The translations under genes were made by a program, and so were the position numbers. This document shows positions 51,208 to 60,104 of a stretch of 64,000 nt of DNA, piece by piece (the stretch's first letter is position 1; each line of letters opens with the position of its first letter). Location of the stretch: the NCBI RefSeq assembly GCF_007559025.1, contig NZ_CP041765.1, forward strand, positions 3,531,501 to 3,595,500, in the 5' to 3' direction. The notes beneath the pieces were generated by a model that had not been told where the DNA came from, searched no databases, and saw nothing but the letters and a program-made list of their open reading frames with translations. This stretch comes from Tomitella fengzijianii (GTDB taxonomy: Bacteria > Actinomycetota > Actinomycetes > Mycobacteriales > Mycobacteriaceae).

Positions 51208-51864
51208 TCAGGCTGCGCCTGCGTCCTGCTTGCAGCCGAGGCTGAGCACGGCGGTCAGCAGCGGCACCAGAACGTCCGTCACCTCGGACAGCGGCGACCG
51301 CGGCTCCCCCTTGGCCCAGTCGGCCACCACCGCGTTGACCGCGCCGGCGTAGGCGACCATGGCCGTGTGGTAGCCGCCCAGCGGCGTACTCCCCTCCGGC
51401 ATGATCTCCCGGCCCGCGGTCTCGATCAGCACCGTCCACTCCGCGCGCTGACGCTCCCGCTCGTGGTCGACGTTCTGGTTGACGCCCACGGCCTCGGTGA
51501 GGGCCACGCGGGCGCGGCGCGGGTCGTCGCCGAGCGCCCGGATGTAGGCGGTGACCCCGGCGACCACGTGCGCTCGCACGTCCTCGCCGTCCACCTGGCG
51601 CATCGCCTGCGAGACCAGGCTGCGCGCCTCCTCGTTGATGCGCTGGAACAGATCCAGCAGCAGGCCCTCGCGTGAGGTGAACTCCTCGTAGAACTGGCGG
51701 GTGGACAACCCCGCGACGCGGCAGATCTCCGGCACGGACGAGCTCATGTAGCCGGCATCGGAGAACACATCGAGCCCGGCCTCCCGGAATCGTCGACGAC
51801 GGTCCGCCTGCCGCACCTCTGGCGGAAGCCCACGATATCGACGCTCGGAAAGACGCTCGGTCAT
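51208..51864 (-). CDS. TetR-family transcriptional regulator
   Basis: 218 aa. The N-terminal HTH is RRRFREAGLDVFSDAGYMSSSVPEICRVAGLSTRQFYEEFTSREGLLLDLF, a standard TetR fold. The C-terminal part has long helices for ligand binding. It lies 180 bp downstream of mscR's start, on the same strand, and 128 bp from the acyl-CoA dehydrogenase stop. Its target is unclear. Upstream 51026-51207 contains three TCAGGCTG-type short repeats near 51180-51215 and no gene. Confidence 0.87.
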   Translation of the reverse strand: MTERLSERRYRGLPPEVRQADRRRRFREAGLDVFSDAGYMSSSVPEICRVAGLSTRQFYEEFTSREGLLLDLFQRINEEARSLVSQAMRQVDGEDVRAHVVAGVTAYIRALGDDPRRARVALTEAVGVNQNVDHERERQRAEWTVLIETAGREIMPEGSTPLGGYHTAMVAYAGAVNAVVADWAKGEPRSPLSEVTDVLVPLLTAVLSLGCKQDAGAA

Positions 51865-51992
51865 GATCTCAGGTTACGGCACAAAGCGGACAAAGTCAGT
51901 ACTTAACGAGACGGACGTCCAACCCAATTTCGAAGCGCCGTCCCCGCGGACCGCACGAGGCGGCACGCGGGAACGGCCGCACCGGGAATTCC

Positions 51993-53231
51993 TTACGCGA
52001 GCAGCCCCTTGGCGATGTGCGTCACCTGGATCTCGTTGCTCCCCGCGTAGATCATCAGCGACTTGGCATCGCGCGCCAGCTGCTCCACCTTGTACTCGCT
52101 CATGTAGCCGTTGCCGCCGAACAGCTGCACGGCCTCCATGGCGACCTCGGTGGCGGCGCGCGATGCGTAGAGCTTCATCGCGGACGCCTCGGACAGCGTG
52201 ATCCTGTGGCCGTCGTTCATCCGCTCGATCGCGCTGAAGACCATGTTCTGCACGTTGATACGCGCGATCTCCATCTCCGCCAGCTTGAGCTGGATGAGCT
52301 GGAAGCTGCCGATGGGGTTGCCCCAGAGCGTGCGGGCCTTCGCGTACTCGATGCACAGACCGTGGCACTCCTCGATGATGCCCAGGCCCAGCGACGCGAT
52401 GCCCACCCGCTCGGCGACGAAGCTGTCCTTGGCCGAATCCTTGCCCGAGCTCTTGGCCACCTCCTCGCTCTCCCCCAGCAGCCGGTCCGGGGTCAGCCGC
52501 ACGCTGTCGAAGAACAGCTCGCCGGTGGGCGAGGAGTTCATGCCCATCTTCTTCATCGGCTTCGACTGCGCGAACCCCTCCATGCCGGAGTCCAGTACGA
52601 AGGTGAGCACCTTGCGGTCGCGCGGGTCCACCGACTTGTCGCCCTCGTCGAGCTTCGCGAACACGACGACGGTGTCCGCGTAGGGGCCGTTGGTGATGAA
52701 GGTCTTCTGACCGGTGAGGATGTAGTCCTCGCCGTCGCGGCGCACCGTCGACTTCATCCCGCCGAAGGCGTCCGAGCCCGAGTCCGGCTCCGTGATCGCC
52801 CACGCGCCGACCTTCTCGAACGTGACGAGCTCCGGCAGCCAGCGCTTCTTCTGCGCGAGCGTGCCGCGGCTGCGGATGGTCCCCACCGTCAGGCCCACCG
52901 ACACGCCCATCGACGCGACCAGCCCCAGGCTCACCTTGGCCAGCTCGCTGTTGAGGATCACGCTCATCGAGCTGCCGCCGCCGCCGTAGCCGCCCTGCCC
53001 GGAATCGTCCTCCGGAACCGGCTCGCCGGCCTCCTTGGCCAGCGCACGCTCCAGGGCGGTGCGCGCCATGTCCGCCAGCCCGAACGTCTCGTACAGCTTG
53101 CGGAGCACGTCGAACGGGGGCAACTCGCCGCTCTCAAGGCGGTCGGAGATCGGCTTGATCTCCTTGTCGATGAAACCGCGCACCGTGTCGCGCACCATCA
53201 AGTCGGTCTCGGACCACTCGTACATCTGCAT
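51993..53231 (-). CDS. acyl-CoA dehydrogenase (long, with Gly-rich insert)
   Basis: 412 aa, third acyl-CoA dehydrogenase of the window. WAITEPDSGSDAFGGM is the FAD/acyl loop, TGQKTFITNGPYAD the CoA-side strand, and the C-terminal signature is LFGGNGYMSEYKVEQLARDAKSLMIYAGSNEIQ with Glu in the catalytic position. An insert near residues 65-90 (EPVPEDDSGQGGYGGGGSS) is specific to this subgroup. The start at ATG 53231 retains the conserved YEWSETDLMVRDTVRGF opening. Confidence 0.9.
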   Translation of the reverse strand: MQMYEWSETDLMVRDTVRGFIDKEIKPISDRLESGELPPFDVLRKLYETFGLADMARTALERALAKEAGEPVPEDDSGQGGYGGGGSSMSVILNSELAKVSLGLVASMGVSVGLTVGTIRSRGTLAQKKRWLPELVTFEKVGAWAITEPDSGSDAFGGMKSTVRRDGEDYILTGQKTFITNGPYADTVVVFAKLDEGDKSVDPRDRKVLTFVLDSGMEGFAQSKPMKKMGMNSSPTGELFFDSVRLTPDRLLGESEEVAKSSGKDSAKDSFVAERVGIASLGLGIIEECHGLCIEYAKARTLWGNPIGSFQLIQLKLAEMEIARINVQNMVFSAIERMNDGHRITLSEASAMKLYASRAATEVAMEAVQLFGGNGYMSEYKVEQLARDAKSLMIYAGSNEIQVTHIAKGLLA

Positions 53232-53383
53232 CCGCTCCGCTCGCCGAAGGCCGGGCGCGGGTGGCCCGGCGTGAACACCGTCACCCCGGATTAGAACACG
53301 TTCACCTCGGTGCGCGCACCCTCCGGGGTAGCCCGGACCGCCGGTCGGGCCGCCTCTGCCCACTCCCCCTCACCGCGCAGCGT

Positions 53384-53731
53384 TCACCCCTCGTCGCGCG
53401 GCGGGAACCCGGCGACGAGCGCCGTATCGACCCCCGTCGGCCCGGTTTTCGCGGCGCCGCCGGGCGACCCCAGGGGTGCGTCGCGCCCGGGGAGCGCCTC
53501 CTCGAAGAAGCGGCCGTTGTCCGCAACGTAGTCGTTCCACTCCCCGGGGACATCGTCCTCGTAGAAGATGGCCTCGACGGGGCACACCGGCTCGCAGGCG
53601 CCGCAGTCGACGCACTCGTCCGGGTGGATGTAGAGCGACCTGCCGCCCTCGTAGATGCAGTCGACGGGGCACTCCTCGACGCAGGCACGGTCCATCACAT
53701 CGATGCACGGTTCTGCGATGACGTACGCCAT
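53384..53731 (-). CDS. fdxA: 7Fe ferredoxin
   Basis: Small electron carrier, 115 aa, with one [3Fe-4S] and one [4Fe-4S] cluster. [30 protein letters not shown] and [21 protein letters not shown] carry the cysteines of the FdxA/seven-iron pattern. The C-terminal 40 residues are a nonconserved tail. ATG 53731 begins the canonical N-terminus. It is divergent from an HTH regulator with a cysteine pattern, across an unusually AT-rich 96-bp gap. Confidence 0.93.
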   Translation of the reverse strand: MAYVIAEPCIDVMDRACVEECPVDCIYEGGRSLYIHPDECVDCGACEPVCPVEAIFYEDDVPGEWNDYVADNGRFFEEALPGRDAPLGSPGGAAKTGPTGVDTALVAGFPPRDEG

Positions 53732-53827
53732 GGGGCCGACCTCCTCCGGGGCCGGCTGCACCGTCGACCCGACGCCGATTTTACTCAATAAAGATCATAT
53801 TTAAAACTTGTGGTGCAGAATAAACAC
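53732..53827. promoter_or_regulatory. AT-rich divergent promoter region of fdxA and the HTH regulator
   Basis: From about 53778 to 53825 the sequence drops far below the local GC content (TTTTACTCAATAAAGATCAT, TATTTAAAACTTG). It must hold both start regions. No clean palindrome was identified, so the operator is not assigned. Confidence 0.5.
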
Positions 53828-54529
53828 ATGGCTGCTTCATCTCGCGCCAGGACCCACTCGGCGCTCGCATCGCCGAGCCGCGTAGCGCTGCTCGATCACA
53901 TCCGCGGCGCCGACGAACCTCTCGATGCGCACCGCCTCGCCGAAGAGTGCGACCTGCACGTCACCACAGTGCGTTTTCACCTCGATGCGCTGATCGGCGC
54001 CGGGCTCATCACCTCACGCCCGGCACCGAGCAACGGCCGCGGGCGGCCGCGGCTGATGTACTCGCCGGTGGCCCAGGCGCGCCCGGAGGAAGAAGACCCG
54101 TACATCGAGCTGTCGCGGTTGCTGCTCATCGCGCTCGACGCCGAGGACGGCGCCAGCGCCGCGGACAGGGCCGAGATCGCGGGCTACCGGTGGGCGGAGC
54201 AGAGCCTGAACGGCAGCGCACTCGATGACGGCCCCGCCGGACTGGGGGCCGCGGCCGGCAAGATCAACGCGCTGTTCACCGAGCTCGGGTTCGAGGCCGA
54301 CCACACGATGGACGCCGACGAGGACTCCGCGGAGATCACCCTGCACGAATGCCCCTTCGGCGCGGTGGCCCGGGAGAAACCCGCCATCGTCTGCCGCATC
54401 CACCTGGGGCTGCTGCGCGGGGCGCTCGACCACCTCAAGGTCGACCACCACACCGAGGAGATCGAACCGTGGGTCACCCCCACCACGTGCCGGGCCGTCA
54501 TCCGCGGGGGCGGCGCCGCGGACGCGTAG
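53828..54529 (+). CDS. ArsR/SufR-like winged-helix regulator, possible Fe-S sensor
   Basis: 233 aa from ATG 53828. The N-terminal winged helix (SPSRVALLDHIRGADEPLDAHRLAEECDLHVTTVRFHLDALIGAGLI, then a GRGRPRLMY wing) is complete. The C-terminal half has three spaced cysteines: HECPFGAVAREKPAIVCRIHLGLLRGAL and TPTTCRAVI. SufR-type repressors bind an Fe-S cluster through C-terminal cysteines in similar settings, so this protein may sense cluster or iron status. It diverges from the ferredoxin gene, a fitting target. Confidence 0.82.
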   Translation: MAASSRARTHSALASPSRVALLDHIRGADEPLDAHRLAEECDLHVTTVRFHLDALIGAGLITSRPAPSNGRGRPRLMYSPVAQARPEEEDPYIELSRLLLIALDAEDGASAADRAEIAGYRWAEQSLNGSALDDGPAGLGAAAGKINALFTELGFEADHTMDADEDSAEITLHECPFGAVAREKPAIVCRIHLGLLRGALDHLKVDHHTEEIEPWVTPTTCRAVIRGGGAADA

Positions 54530-54544
54530 GCATCGCGCAGTCCG

Positions 54545-55483
54545 TCACACCAGCCGCACGCCCCACACGGAGATGAACCGCTCCCCCGGCTCCAGCCGCA
54601 CCACCGACTCGCCGGTGGCCAACGCGTTCGGCGGGGCCGTCATCGGCTCGGCGGCCAGCGCCGTGCGCCGACGCCCCGGTGCCAGCGTGTCACCGCTGAA
54701 GAGTTGCAGGCAGCCGAAGGCCGCGTCCGCCCATTGCTCGACGGTGCGCCCGTCGCCCCCGGTCAGCCGGACCCACGAGAGCCCGCGCCCGTCGCGCCGC
54801 AGATCGGTGAACGGGTCGTCCAGCCGCAGCGCACCCAGGATCCGGCCCCCGCGGAAGTCGTAGTCGGTGCATTCGGTGGGTTCGGACCCGGACGGCAGCG
54901 CCCGCCGGTCATCGACGAGGATCCGCGTGGCGGCGTCGAACTCGAGCACGCACCGGTCCAGGGTGCCCGTCCCCGCGGACAGGTAGGGGTGCTGGCCGTG
55001 CGCGTAGGGCAGCGCGTCCGGGCCTACGTTGCGGGCGGTCGTCGCCACCGTGAGGCCGCCGTCGTCCAGCCGGTACTCGATCTCCACGTCGAGCGCGAAG
55101 GGGTACCCCGGCGAAGGGTGGACGACAGCGCCCACCGTCACCGCGTCCGCGGCCTCCCGGCGCAGGGCGTACGGCCGCCAGCGCAGCAGCCCGTGGATCG
55201 CGTTGCCGCGGGCCGGTTCGGTGAGCGCCGTCCGATGCTCCGCGCCGTCGAAGGTGTAGCGCCCGTCGGCCAGCCGGTTGGGCCACGGGATCAGCGGCGC
55301 CCCGTGCGCGCCGTCGCACATCGCCCCGACCGGATACCCCTCGAGCACGTCGCGCTCGCCGGAGGTCAACGTGCGGATGCCGCCGCCGACCTCCACGATC
55401 ACCGCGCGCAGGCCGGCGTGGCGGATCTCCCACTGCCGTCCCGACGGCACGAACCGTGGCAGCGCCCCGGGCCCGTCAGGCAT
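54545..55483 (-). CDS. aldose 1-epimerase family protein
   Basis: 312-aa beta-sandwich enzyme expected to interconvert alpha and beta aldoses. AMCDGAHGAPLIPWPNRLADGRYTFDG carries the conserved Arg region. NAIHGLLRWRPY has the catalytic His, PYAHGQHPYLS the second His, and the Glu lies in the EP.. segment before FISVWGVRLV. It follows the aldo/keto reductase by three bases, so the two genes are cotranscribed and likely act on a sugar. Confidence 0.87.
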   Translation of the reverse strand: MPDGPGALPRFVPSGRQWEIRHAGLRAVIVEVGGGIRTLTSGERDVLEGYPVGAMCDGAHGAPLIPWPNRLADGRYTFDGAEHRTALTEPARGNAIHGLLRWRPYALRREAADAVTVGAVVHPSPGYPFALDVEIEYRLDDGGLTVATTARNVGPDALPYAHGQHPYLSAGTGTLDRCVLEFDAATRILVDDRRALPSGSEPTECTDYDFRGGRILGALRLDDPFTDLRRDGRGLSWVRLTGGDGRTVEQWADAAFGCLQLFSGDTLAPGRRRTALAAEPMTAPPNALATGESVVRLEPGERFISVWGVRLV

Positions 55484-55486
55484 CGC

Positions 55487-56500
55487 TCACGCCAGCCTGT
55501 GCGACGGGCTCTTGGTCTTCGCCGGGTCGCGCTCGATCACCTGCGCCCCGTCGAGCTCCAGTGCACGGTCGACGGCCGCCAGAACCTCGTCGGTGAGCGT
55601 CACCTCCGCTGCCTTGACGTTCTCGGCGATCTGCTCCGGCCGCGACGCCCCGACAAGCGCCGACGCCACGTTGTCGTTGGCCAGCACCCACGCGACGGCC
55701 AGCTGCGACATGGTCACGCCCAGGTCGTCGGCCACGGGACGCAGGCGCTGCACCGCGCTGAGCACCTCCGGCTCCAGGAAGCGGGCGATCATGTCCCGGC
55801 CGCCCTTGTCGTCGGTGGCGCGCGAACCCGCCGGCGGCGCGGAGCCGGGCCGGTACTTGCCCGTCAGCACCCCCTGCGCCATCGGCGACCACACCACCTG
55901 CGAGATCCCGAGTGAGCGGGATACAGGCACCACCCGGTCTTCAATCACCCGCCAGAGCATCGAGTACTGCGGCTGGTTGGACACGATGCGGAAGCCCGCC
56001 TGCCGGGCCAGCTCCTGCCCCGCGCCGAGCTGCTCGGCCGACCACTCCGACACGCCGATGTAGAGCGCCTTCCCCGAGCGGACGACGTGCGCGAACGCCT
56101 CGATGGTCTCCTCCAGCGGCGTCTCATGGTCGTAGCGGTGCGCCTGATACAGGTCCACGTAGTCCATGCCCAGCCTGCGCAGCGAGCCGTCGATGCCCTC
56201 GAGGATGTGTTTGCGCGACAGCCCGGTCGCGTTGGGTCCGCGGCCCATCGGGAAGTACACCTTGGTGAAGACCTCCAGCGCTTCGCGCCGCTGCCCCGCC
56301 AGCGCCGCGCCGAGCACCTCCTCCGCGCGCCCGGCCGCGTAGACGTCGGCGGTGTCGAAGGTGGTGATGCCCGCGTCGAGCGCCGCGTGCACGCACTCGG
56401 TGGCCACCTCGTTCTCCACCTGCGAGCCGTGCGTGAGCCAGTTGCCGTAGACGATCTCCGACACCTTCAGCCCGCTGTCGCCCAAGAACCTGTAGCCCAT
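55487..56500 (-). CDS. aldo/keto reductase (Kv-beta/YghZ-like)
   Basis: 337-aa NADPH-dependent TIM-barrel oxidoreductase. The tetrad residues are seen in ITTFDTADVYAAGRAEEVLG (Asp and Tyr), VFTKVYFP (Lys) and LYQAHRYDHETPLEET (His). IVSNQPQYSMLWRVIE and VVWSPMAQGVLTGKYRPG are characteristic of the voltage-gated-channel beta-subunit-like group. ATG 56500 fits the conserved MGYRFLGDSGLKVSEI start. The substrate is unknown; a sugar or aldehyde is likely given the epimerase neighbour. Confidence 0.9.
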   Translation of the reverse strand: MGYRFLGDSGLKVSEIVYGNWLTHGSQVENEVATECVHAALDAGITTFDTADVYAAGRAEEVLGAALAGQRREALEVFTKVYFPMGRGPNATGLSRKHILEGIDGSLRRLGMDYVDLYQAHRYDHETPLEETIEAFAHVVRSGKALYIGVSEWSAEQLGAGQELARQAGFRIVSNQPQYSMLWRVIEDRVVPVSRSLGISQVVWSPMAQGVLTGKYRPGSAPPAGSRATDDKGGRDMIARFLEPEVLSAVQRLRPVADDLGVTMSQLAVAWVLANDNVASALVGASRPEQIAENVKAAEVTLTDEVLAAVDRALELDGAQVIERDPAKTKSPSHRLA

Positions 56501-56674
56501 CCGTCCCTCTCCCTTCACCGCTGCCGCGTCTCTCTGCTTCTCTGACCGTCTCTGCGCGTCTCTGTCCGTCGTCACCCACCCGTATACCTCCCCGCCGACC
56601 ACGGTAATCACGGTCACGCCCGGCAGGCGGCGAATAGTCATGACCGCGGGCCCGCATGCGGCATGCTGGAAGCC

Positions 56675-57304
56675 ATGCAGACTCTGCCGATGTTCCCGCT
56701 CGGCGGCGTGGCGCTCCCCGGCGAACGCCTGCCGCTGCACGTCTTCGAGCCGCGCTACCGGCAGTTGCTCGAGGACTGCCTGGACGCCCCCGGCGGCCCA
56801 CTGTTCGGCAGCGTGCTCATCGAACGCGGTTCCGAGGTGGGCGGCGGCGACGCACGCATGGCCGTCGGCTCCCGGATGCGGATCACCGGGCACCGCGGCA
56901 TCGCGCCCGGGCGGCACCTTGTCGAGTGCATCGCAGAGTCCCGCATCACCGTGGTCCGCTGGCTCGACGACGACCCCTATCCGCGCGCGGAGGTGCGCGA
57001 CTGGCCCGACGAGCCCGGCCCGCCCCACGTGGACATGAGTTCCCTCGTCTCCGACATCGCGGACCTCTACAGCGCCATCGACAGGCTGGCGCAGAAGCAG
57101 GACGCGCAGTCGCCCCCGCCGCCCCGGTTCGACGAGCTGCCTATGGACCCCGGCGACCGCCTCTACGCGCTGGCCGCCCAGGTGCCGATGGGGCAGTCGG
57201 ACCGGCAGTCGGTGCTGGCCGCGCCCGGCATCGTGGAACGCCGCGACGCGCTGCGCGAGGCTGTCGCCGGCGTGCAGTCCATCGTCGACTTCCAGCTGGC
57301 CTGA
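56675..57304 (+). CDS. LON substrate-binding domain protein
   Basis: 209 aa, homologous to the N-terminal substrate-recognition domain of Lon protease but without ATPase or protease. MFPLGGVALPGERLPLHVFEPRYRQLLEDCL is the domain signature, with FGSVLIERGSEVGGGD and VGSRMRITGH following. Free-standing LON-domain proteins are common in actinobacteria and their function is unclear. ATG 56675 is chosen because the conserved part starts there; ATG 56663 would add four residues. Confidence 0.87.
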   Translation: MQTLPMFPLGGVALPGERLPLHVFEPRYRQLLEDCLDAPGGPLFGSVLIERGSEVGGGDARMAVGSRMRITGHRGIAPGRHLVECIAESRITVVRWLDDDPYPRAEVRDWPDEPGPPHVDMSSLVSDIADLYSAIDRLAQKQDAQSPPPPRFDELPMDPGDRLYALAAQVPMGQSDRQSVLAAPGIVERRDALREAVAGVQSIVDFQLA

Positions 57305-57328
57305 CTTTCCCGGACCCGTGCGGTCGAC

Positions 57329-57349
57329 CGGATTCTTCGCGCGAATCCG
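57329..57349 (+). terminator. hairpin after the LON-domain gene
   Basis: CGGATTC-TTCGCGC-GAATCCG is a perfect 7-bp stem, 25 bp after the stop codon. No other structure was found in the 155-bp gap before the membrane protein. Confidence 0.45.
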
Positions 57350-57460
57350 CCGAGGCCCTTCCATCGCCGCCCCCGGTGCGCAATAATTCAAGCCGAATAG
57401 CCTTCATGCGACGAGTCTGCAGTCAGCCGCTCACATTCCGACCCACGTACGGGGAACCCC

Positions 57461-58333
57461 ATGAGCTCCGAACCCGCGGTCTCCGGGCGCGCAACCGGTG
57501 ACGCGCCCGGCACCGGCGCACACACACTCCGCACGCGCCTGGATCAGGCGCTTTCCGGCCCCTTCGTCGGGATGGTGCCGTGGATCATCCTCGGCGTCTT
57601 CGAGGGCCCCGGCCGCACGCAGTGGGCCGTACTCGTCGGCCTGCTGTTCGCCATCGGCTTCCTCATCCTCGACCGGGTCCAGGGGCGGTCGGTCAAGCTG
57701 CTCACCTCGGTCAGCGCGCTGTACTTCCTGATCCTGCTGATCGTCGTGTTCACGGTCGGCGACCAGACGGTGGACTGGCTGGAGATCTGGCTGGGCGAGA
57801 TCTCCAACATCTCGCTGACCGTCATCGTCCTGGGCTCGATGGCCATCCGCCTGCCGTTCACCCTGCAATACGCGCGCGAGCAGACGCCCCGCGAACTCTG
57901 GGACAGCCCGGTGTTCCTGCGCATCAACTACGTGATCACCGGGGCGTGGGCGCTCGCGTTCCTCGTCTCCTCCGCGGCGGGGTTCTACGGCGACTACGTG
58001 CTGGGCGACAACAACGACATCTGGACCGGCTGGGTCATCCAGGTCGGCGCCATGCTGATGGCCGTGGAGTTCACCGCCTGGTACCCGGACCACGCCCGTG
58101 CCCACGCCATAACCCGAGCGGGCGGCACGCCCGACCAGCCCGCACCCCCGGTGACCGAGCTGTTCGCGCCGCTCACCGTGTGGTTCATCCCCATCGGCAT
58201 CATCAGCCTCGTCCTGGACGCGGCGCCGACGTGGCTGGGCATCGCCTTCATCGTCGTCGGCGTCGTGCTGTCCGGGGTCCTGCGGCGCGACCTCGAGAAG
58301 GAGCGCACCACTGACGCGGGAGACGGCCGCTGA
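57461..58333 (+). CDS. multi-pass membrane protein of unknown function
   Basis: 290 aa. About seven helices are visible, including PFVGMVPWIILGVFEG, WAVLVGLLFAIGFLILDRV, LTSVSALYFLILLIVVFTV, ISLTVIVLGSMAIRLPFTL, YVITGAWALAFLVSSAAGFYGD and FAPLTVWFIPIGIISLVL. No ATP-binding or channel motif is obvious and I do not recognise a family. A hydrophilic N-terminus of 30 residues lies in the cytoplasm. It converges on the MFS gene 61 bp away. Confidence 0.8.
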   Translation: MSSEPAVSGRATGDAPGTGAHTLRTRLDQALSGPFVGMVPWIILGVFEGPGRTQWAVLVGLLFAIGFLILDRVQGRSVKLLTSVSALYFLILLIVVFTVGDQTVDWLEIWLGEISNISLTVIVLGSMAIRLPFTLQYAREQTPRELWDSPVFLRINYVITGAWALAFLVSSAAGFYGDYVLGDNNDIWTGWVIQVGAMLMAVEFTAWYPDHARAHAITRAGGTPDQPAPPVTELFAPLTVWFIPIGIISLVLDAAPTWLGIAFIVVGVVLSGVLRRDLEKERTTDAGDGR

Positions 58334-58394
58334 CGGGGCGCGCCTGCCCGTCGACCAAGTTCCACTCGGTCGGCGAGATCCGGCGCCGCCCGCT

Positions 58395-59981
58395 CTACGA
58401 CTGCACGAAGTCCCGCGCCCGGATGAGCACGAACGCGAGCACCGCCCCCACCAGCGCCACGATCCCGCCGGTGAGCAGCAGGTCGTCCATCGAGGTGGCG
58501 AATCCGCCCAGCAGTTCGTGAGCCAGCGACTCCTGCTGCTCCGGCGGTGCGGAGCCGACGATCGCGTCGACGCTGCCGTGCTGCACCGCACCGGCCAGTT
58601 CCGCGCCCCGGCCGGCCTCGCCGGCACCCTCCAGCGCGTCGCGCATGGACGTGGCGAAGATCGTGCCGTACACCGCAGTGCCCACGGCGATGCCGACCTG
58701 ACGGCAGGTGTTGTTGATACCGGAGGCCATGCCCGAGCGCTGCGGCGCGACCACTCCGATCGCCGTGGACGCCAGCGGCGGGTTCACCAGACCCGCGCCC
58801 AGGCCCGCCACCAGGAACCCGGCGATGAAATGCGTCCAGTCGCTGCCGGCGTCGAGCCCCAGCATCAGGAACATGCCCACGGCCACCAGCGCCAGGCCCG
58901 GCCCGATGAGCCACTTGGTGGACAGATGCGCCGACGCGCGCCCCGCGATGGTGGCGGCCACCAACGTCATGCCGGAGACCAGGAGCATCCGCACGCCGGT
59001 CTCGAACGCGGAGTAGCCCAGGCCGTTCTGCAGGTAGATGACGATGTAGAGGAACATCGCGAACAGCGAGCCGTTCATCGCGAACGCGGCGATCGAGCCG
59101 CCGAGGAACGTCGGGATCCGCAGCAGCGACAGGTCGAACATCGGATGCGCGACGCGCCGTTCCACGACGACGAAGGCCACCAGCAGCACCACCGCAGCCG
59201 CGAAGCAGCCGAGCACCGCACCGTCCGTCCAGCCCTCCTGGCCCGCGCGGATCAACCCGTACACCAGCGCCACCAGGCCGGCCGTGAACGTGGCGGCGCC
59301 GGCCCAGTCCGGGCGGGCCGCGTGCGGGCTTTTGGTCTCCGACAAGTAGCGCAGCGTCGCCACGATCGCGATGACCCCGATGGGAATGTTGATCCAGAAG
59401 ATGGCGCGCCAGCTGACCCCCGTGGTGAGCGCCCCGCCCAGGACCGGCCCCAGCGAGGTGGCGACCCCCGTGACGGCGCCCCACACGCCGAACGCGATGC
59501 CCCGCGCCTTGCCGTGGAAATTCACCGCCAGCAGCGCCAGCGACGTGGCGAACAGGATCGCGCCGCCGATGCCCTGGACCGCGCGCGAGATCACCAGCAT
59601 CGTCGGGTCCAGCGCCCCCGCACACAACGCGGAGCCCCCCGTGAACACGGCCAGGCCGATGGTGAACACCTTCCGCAGGCCGAAGCGGTCGGCGAGCGAG
59701 CCGGACACCAGCAGCAGGGCCGCGAGGGTGAGCGAGTAGGCGTCGATCACCCACTGCACTTCCGTGAAGCTCGCCGACAGCTCGTGCTGGATGTCCGGCA
59801 GCGCCACCGTCACGATCGTCACGTCCAGCAGCAGCATGAACGTGGCGGCGCAGACCACCAGCAGGGTCCAGATGTTGTGGCGCCCGATCGTGGTGCCCGA
59901 CGCCCCGGAACCGCGCGCCGCAGCAGCGTCCTTCCCTGCATCGGAACCGTGCGCCACGCCACCCACCTTTGTATTGTCCAC
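58395..59981 (-). CDS. DHA2-family MFS exporter (EmrB/QacA type)
   Basis: 528-aa, 14-helix proton antiporter. TFMLLLDVTIVTVALPDIQHELSASFTEVQWVIDAYSL is the family's signature first helix and loop. GSLADRFGLRKVFTIGL is motif A, and AVTGVATSLGPVLGGALTTGVSWRAIFWINIPIG is motif C. A 30-residue hydrophilic N-terminus precedes helix 1. GTG 59981 start. It is divergent from the Lrp/AsnC-type regulator, which may control it. Confidence 0.9.
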   Translation of the reverse strand: MDNTKVGGVAHGSDAGKDAAAARGSGASGTTIGRHNIWTLLVVCAATFMLLLDVTIVTVALPDIQHELSASFTEVQWVIDAYSLTLAALLLVSGSLADRFGLRKVFTIGLAVFTGGSALCAGALDPTMLVISRAVQGIGGAILFATSLALLAVNFHGKARGIAFGVWGAVTGVATSLGPVLGGALTTGVSWRAIFWINIPIGVIAIVATLRYLSETKSPHAARPDWAGAATFTAGLVALVYGLIRAGQEGWTDGAVLGCFAAAVVLLVAFVVVERRVAHPMFDLSLLRIPTFLGGSIAAFAMNGSLFAMFLYIVIYLQNGLGYSAFETGVRMLLVSGMTLVAATIAGRASAHLSTKWLIGPGLALVAVGMFLMLGLDAGSDWTHFIAGFLVAGLGAGLVNPPLASTAIGVVAPQRSGMASGINNTCRQVGIAVGTAVYGTIFATSMRDALEGAGEAGRGAELAGAVQHGSVDAIVGSAPPEQQESLAHELLGGFATSMDDLLLTGGIVALVGAVLAFVLIRARDFVQS

Positions 59982-60104
59982 CTGACGGCCCCTCCTCGCG
60001 TGACCTCGGCGCGCGGCGGCTCACCGGCGCTTCTCCGACGAACCAGTGTCCGCGCCCATCGCCACCCGAACCGCACTGAGGGCCTGTTTGCGACAATTTC
60101 CGCC

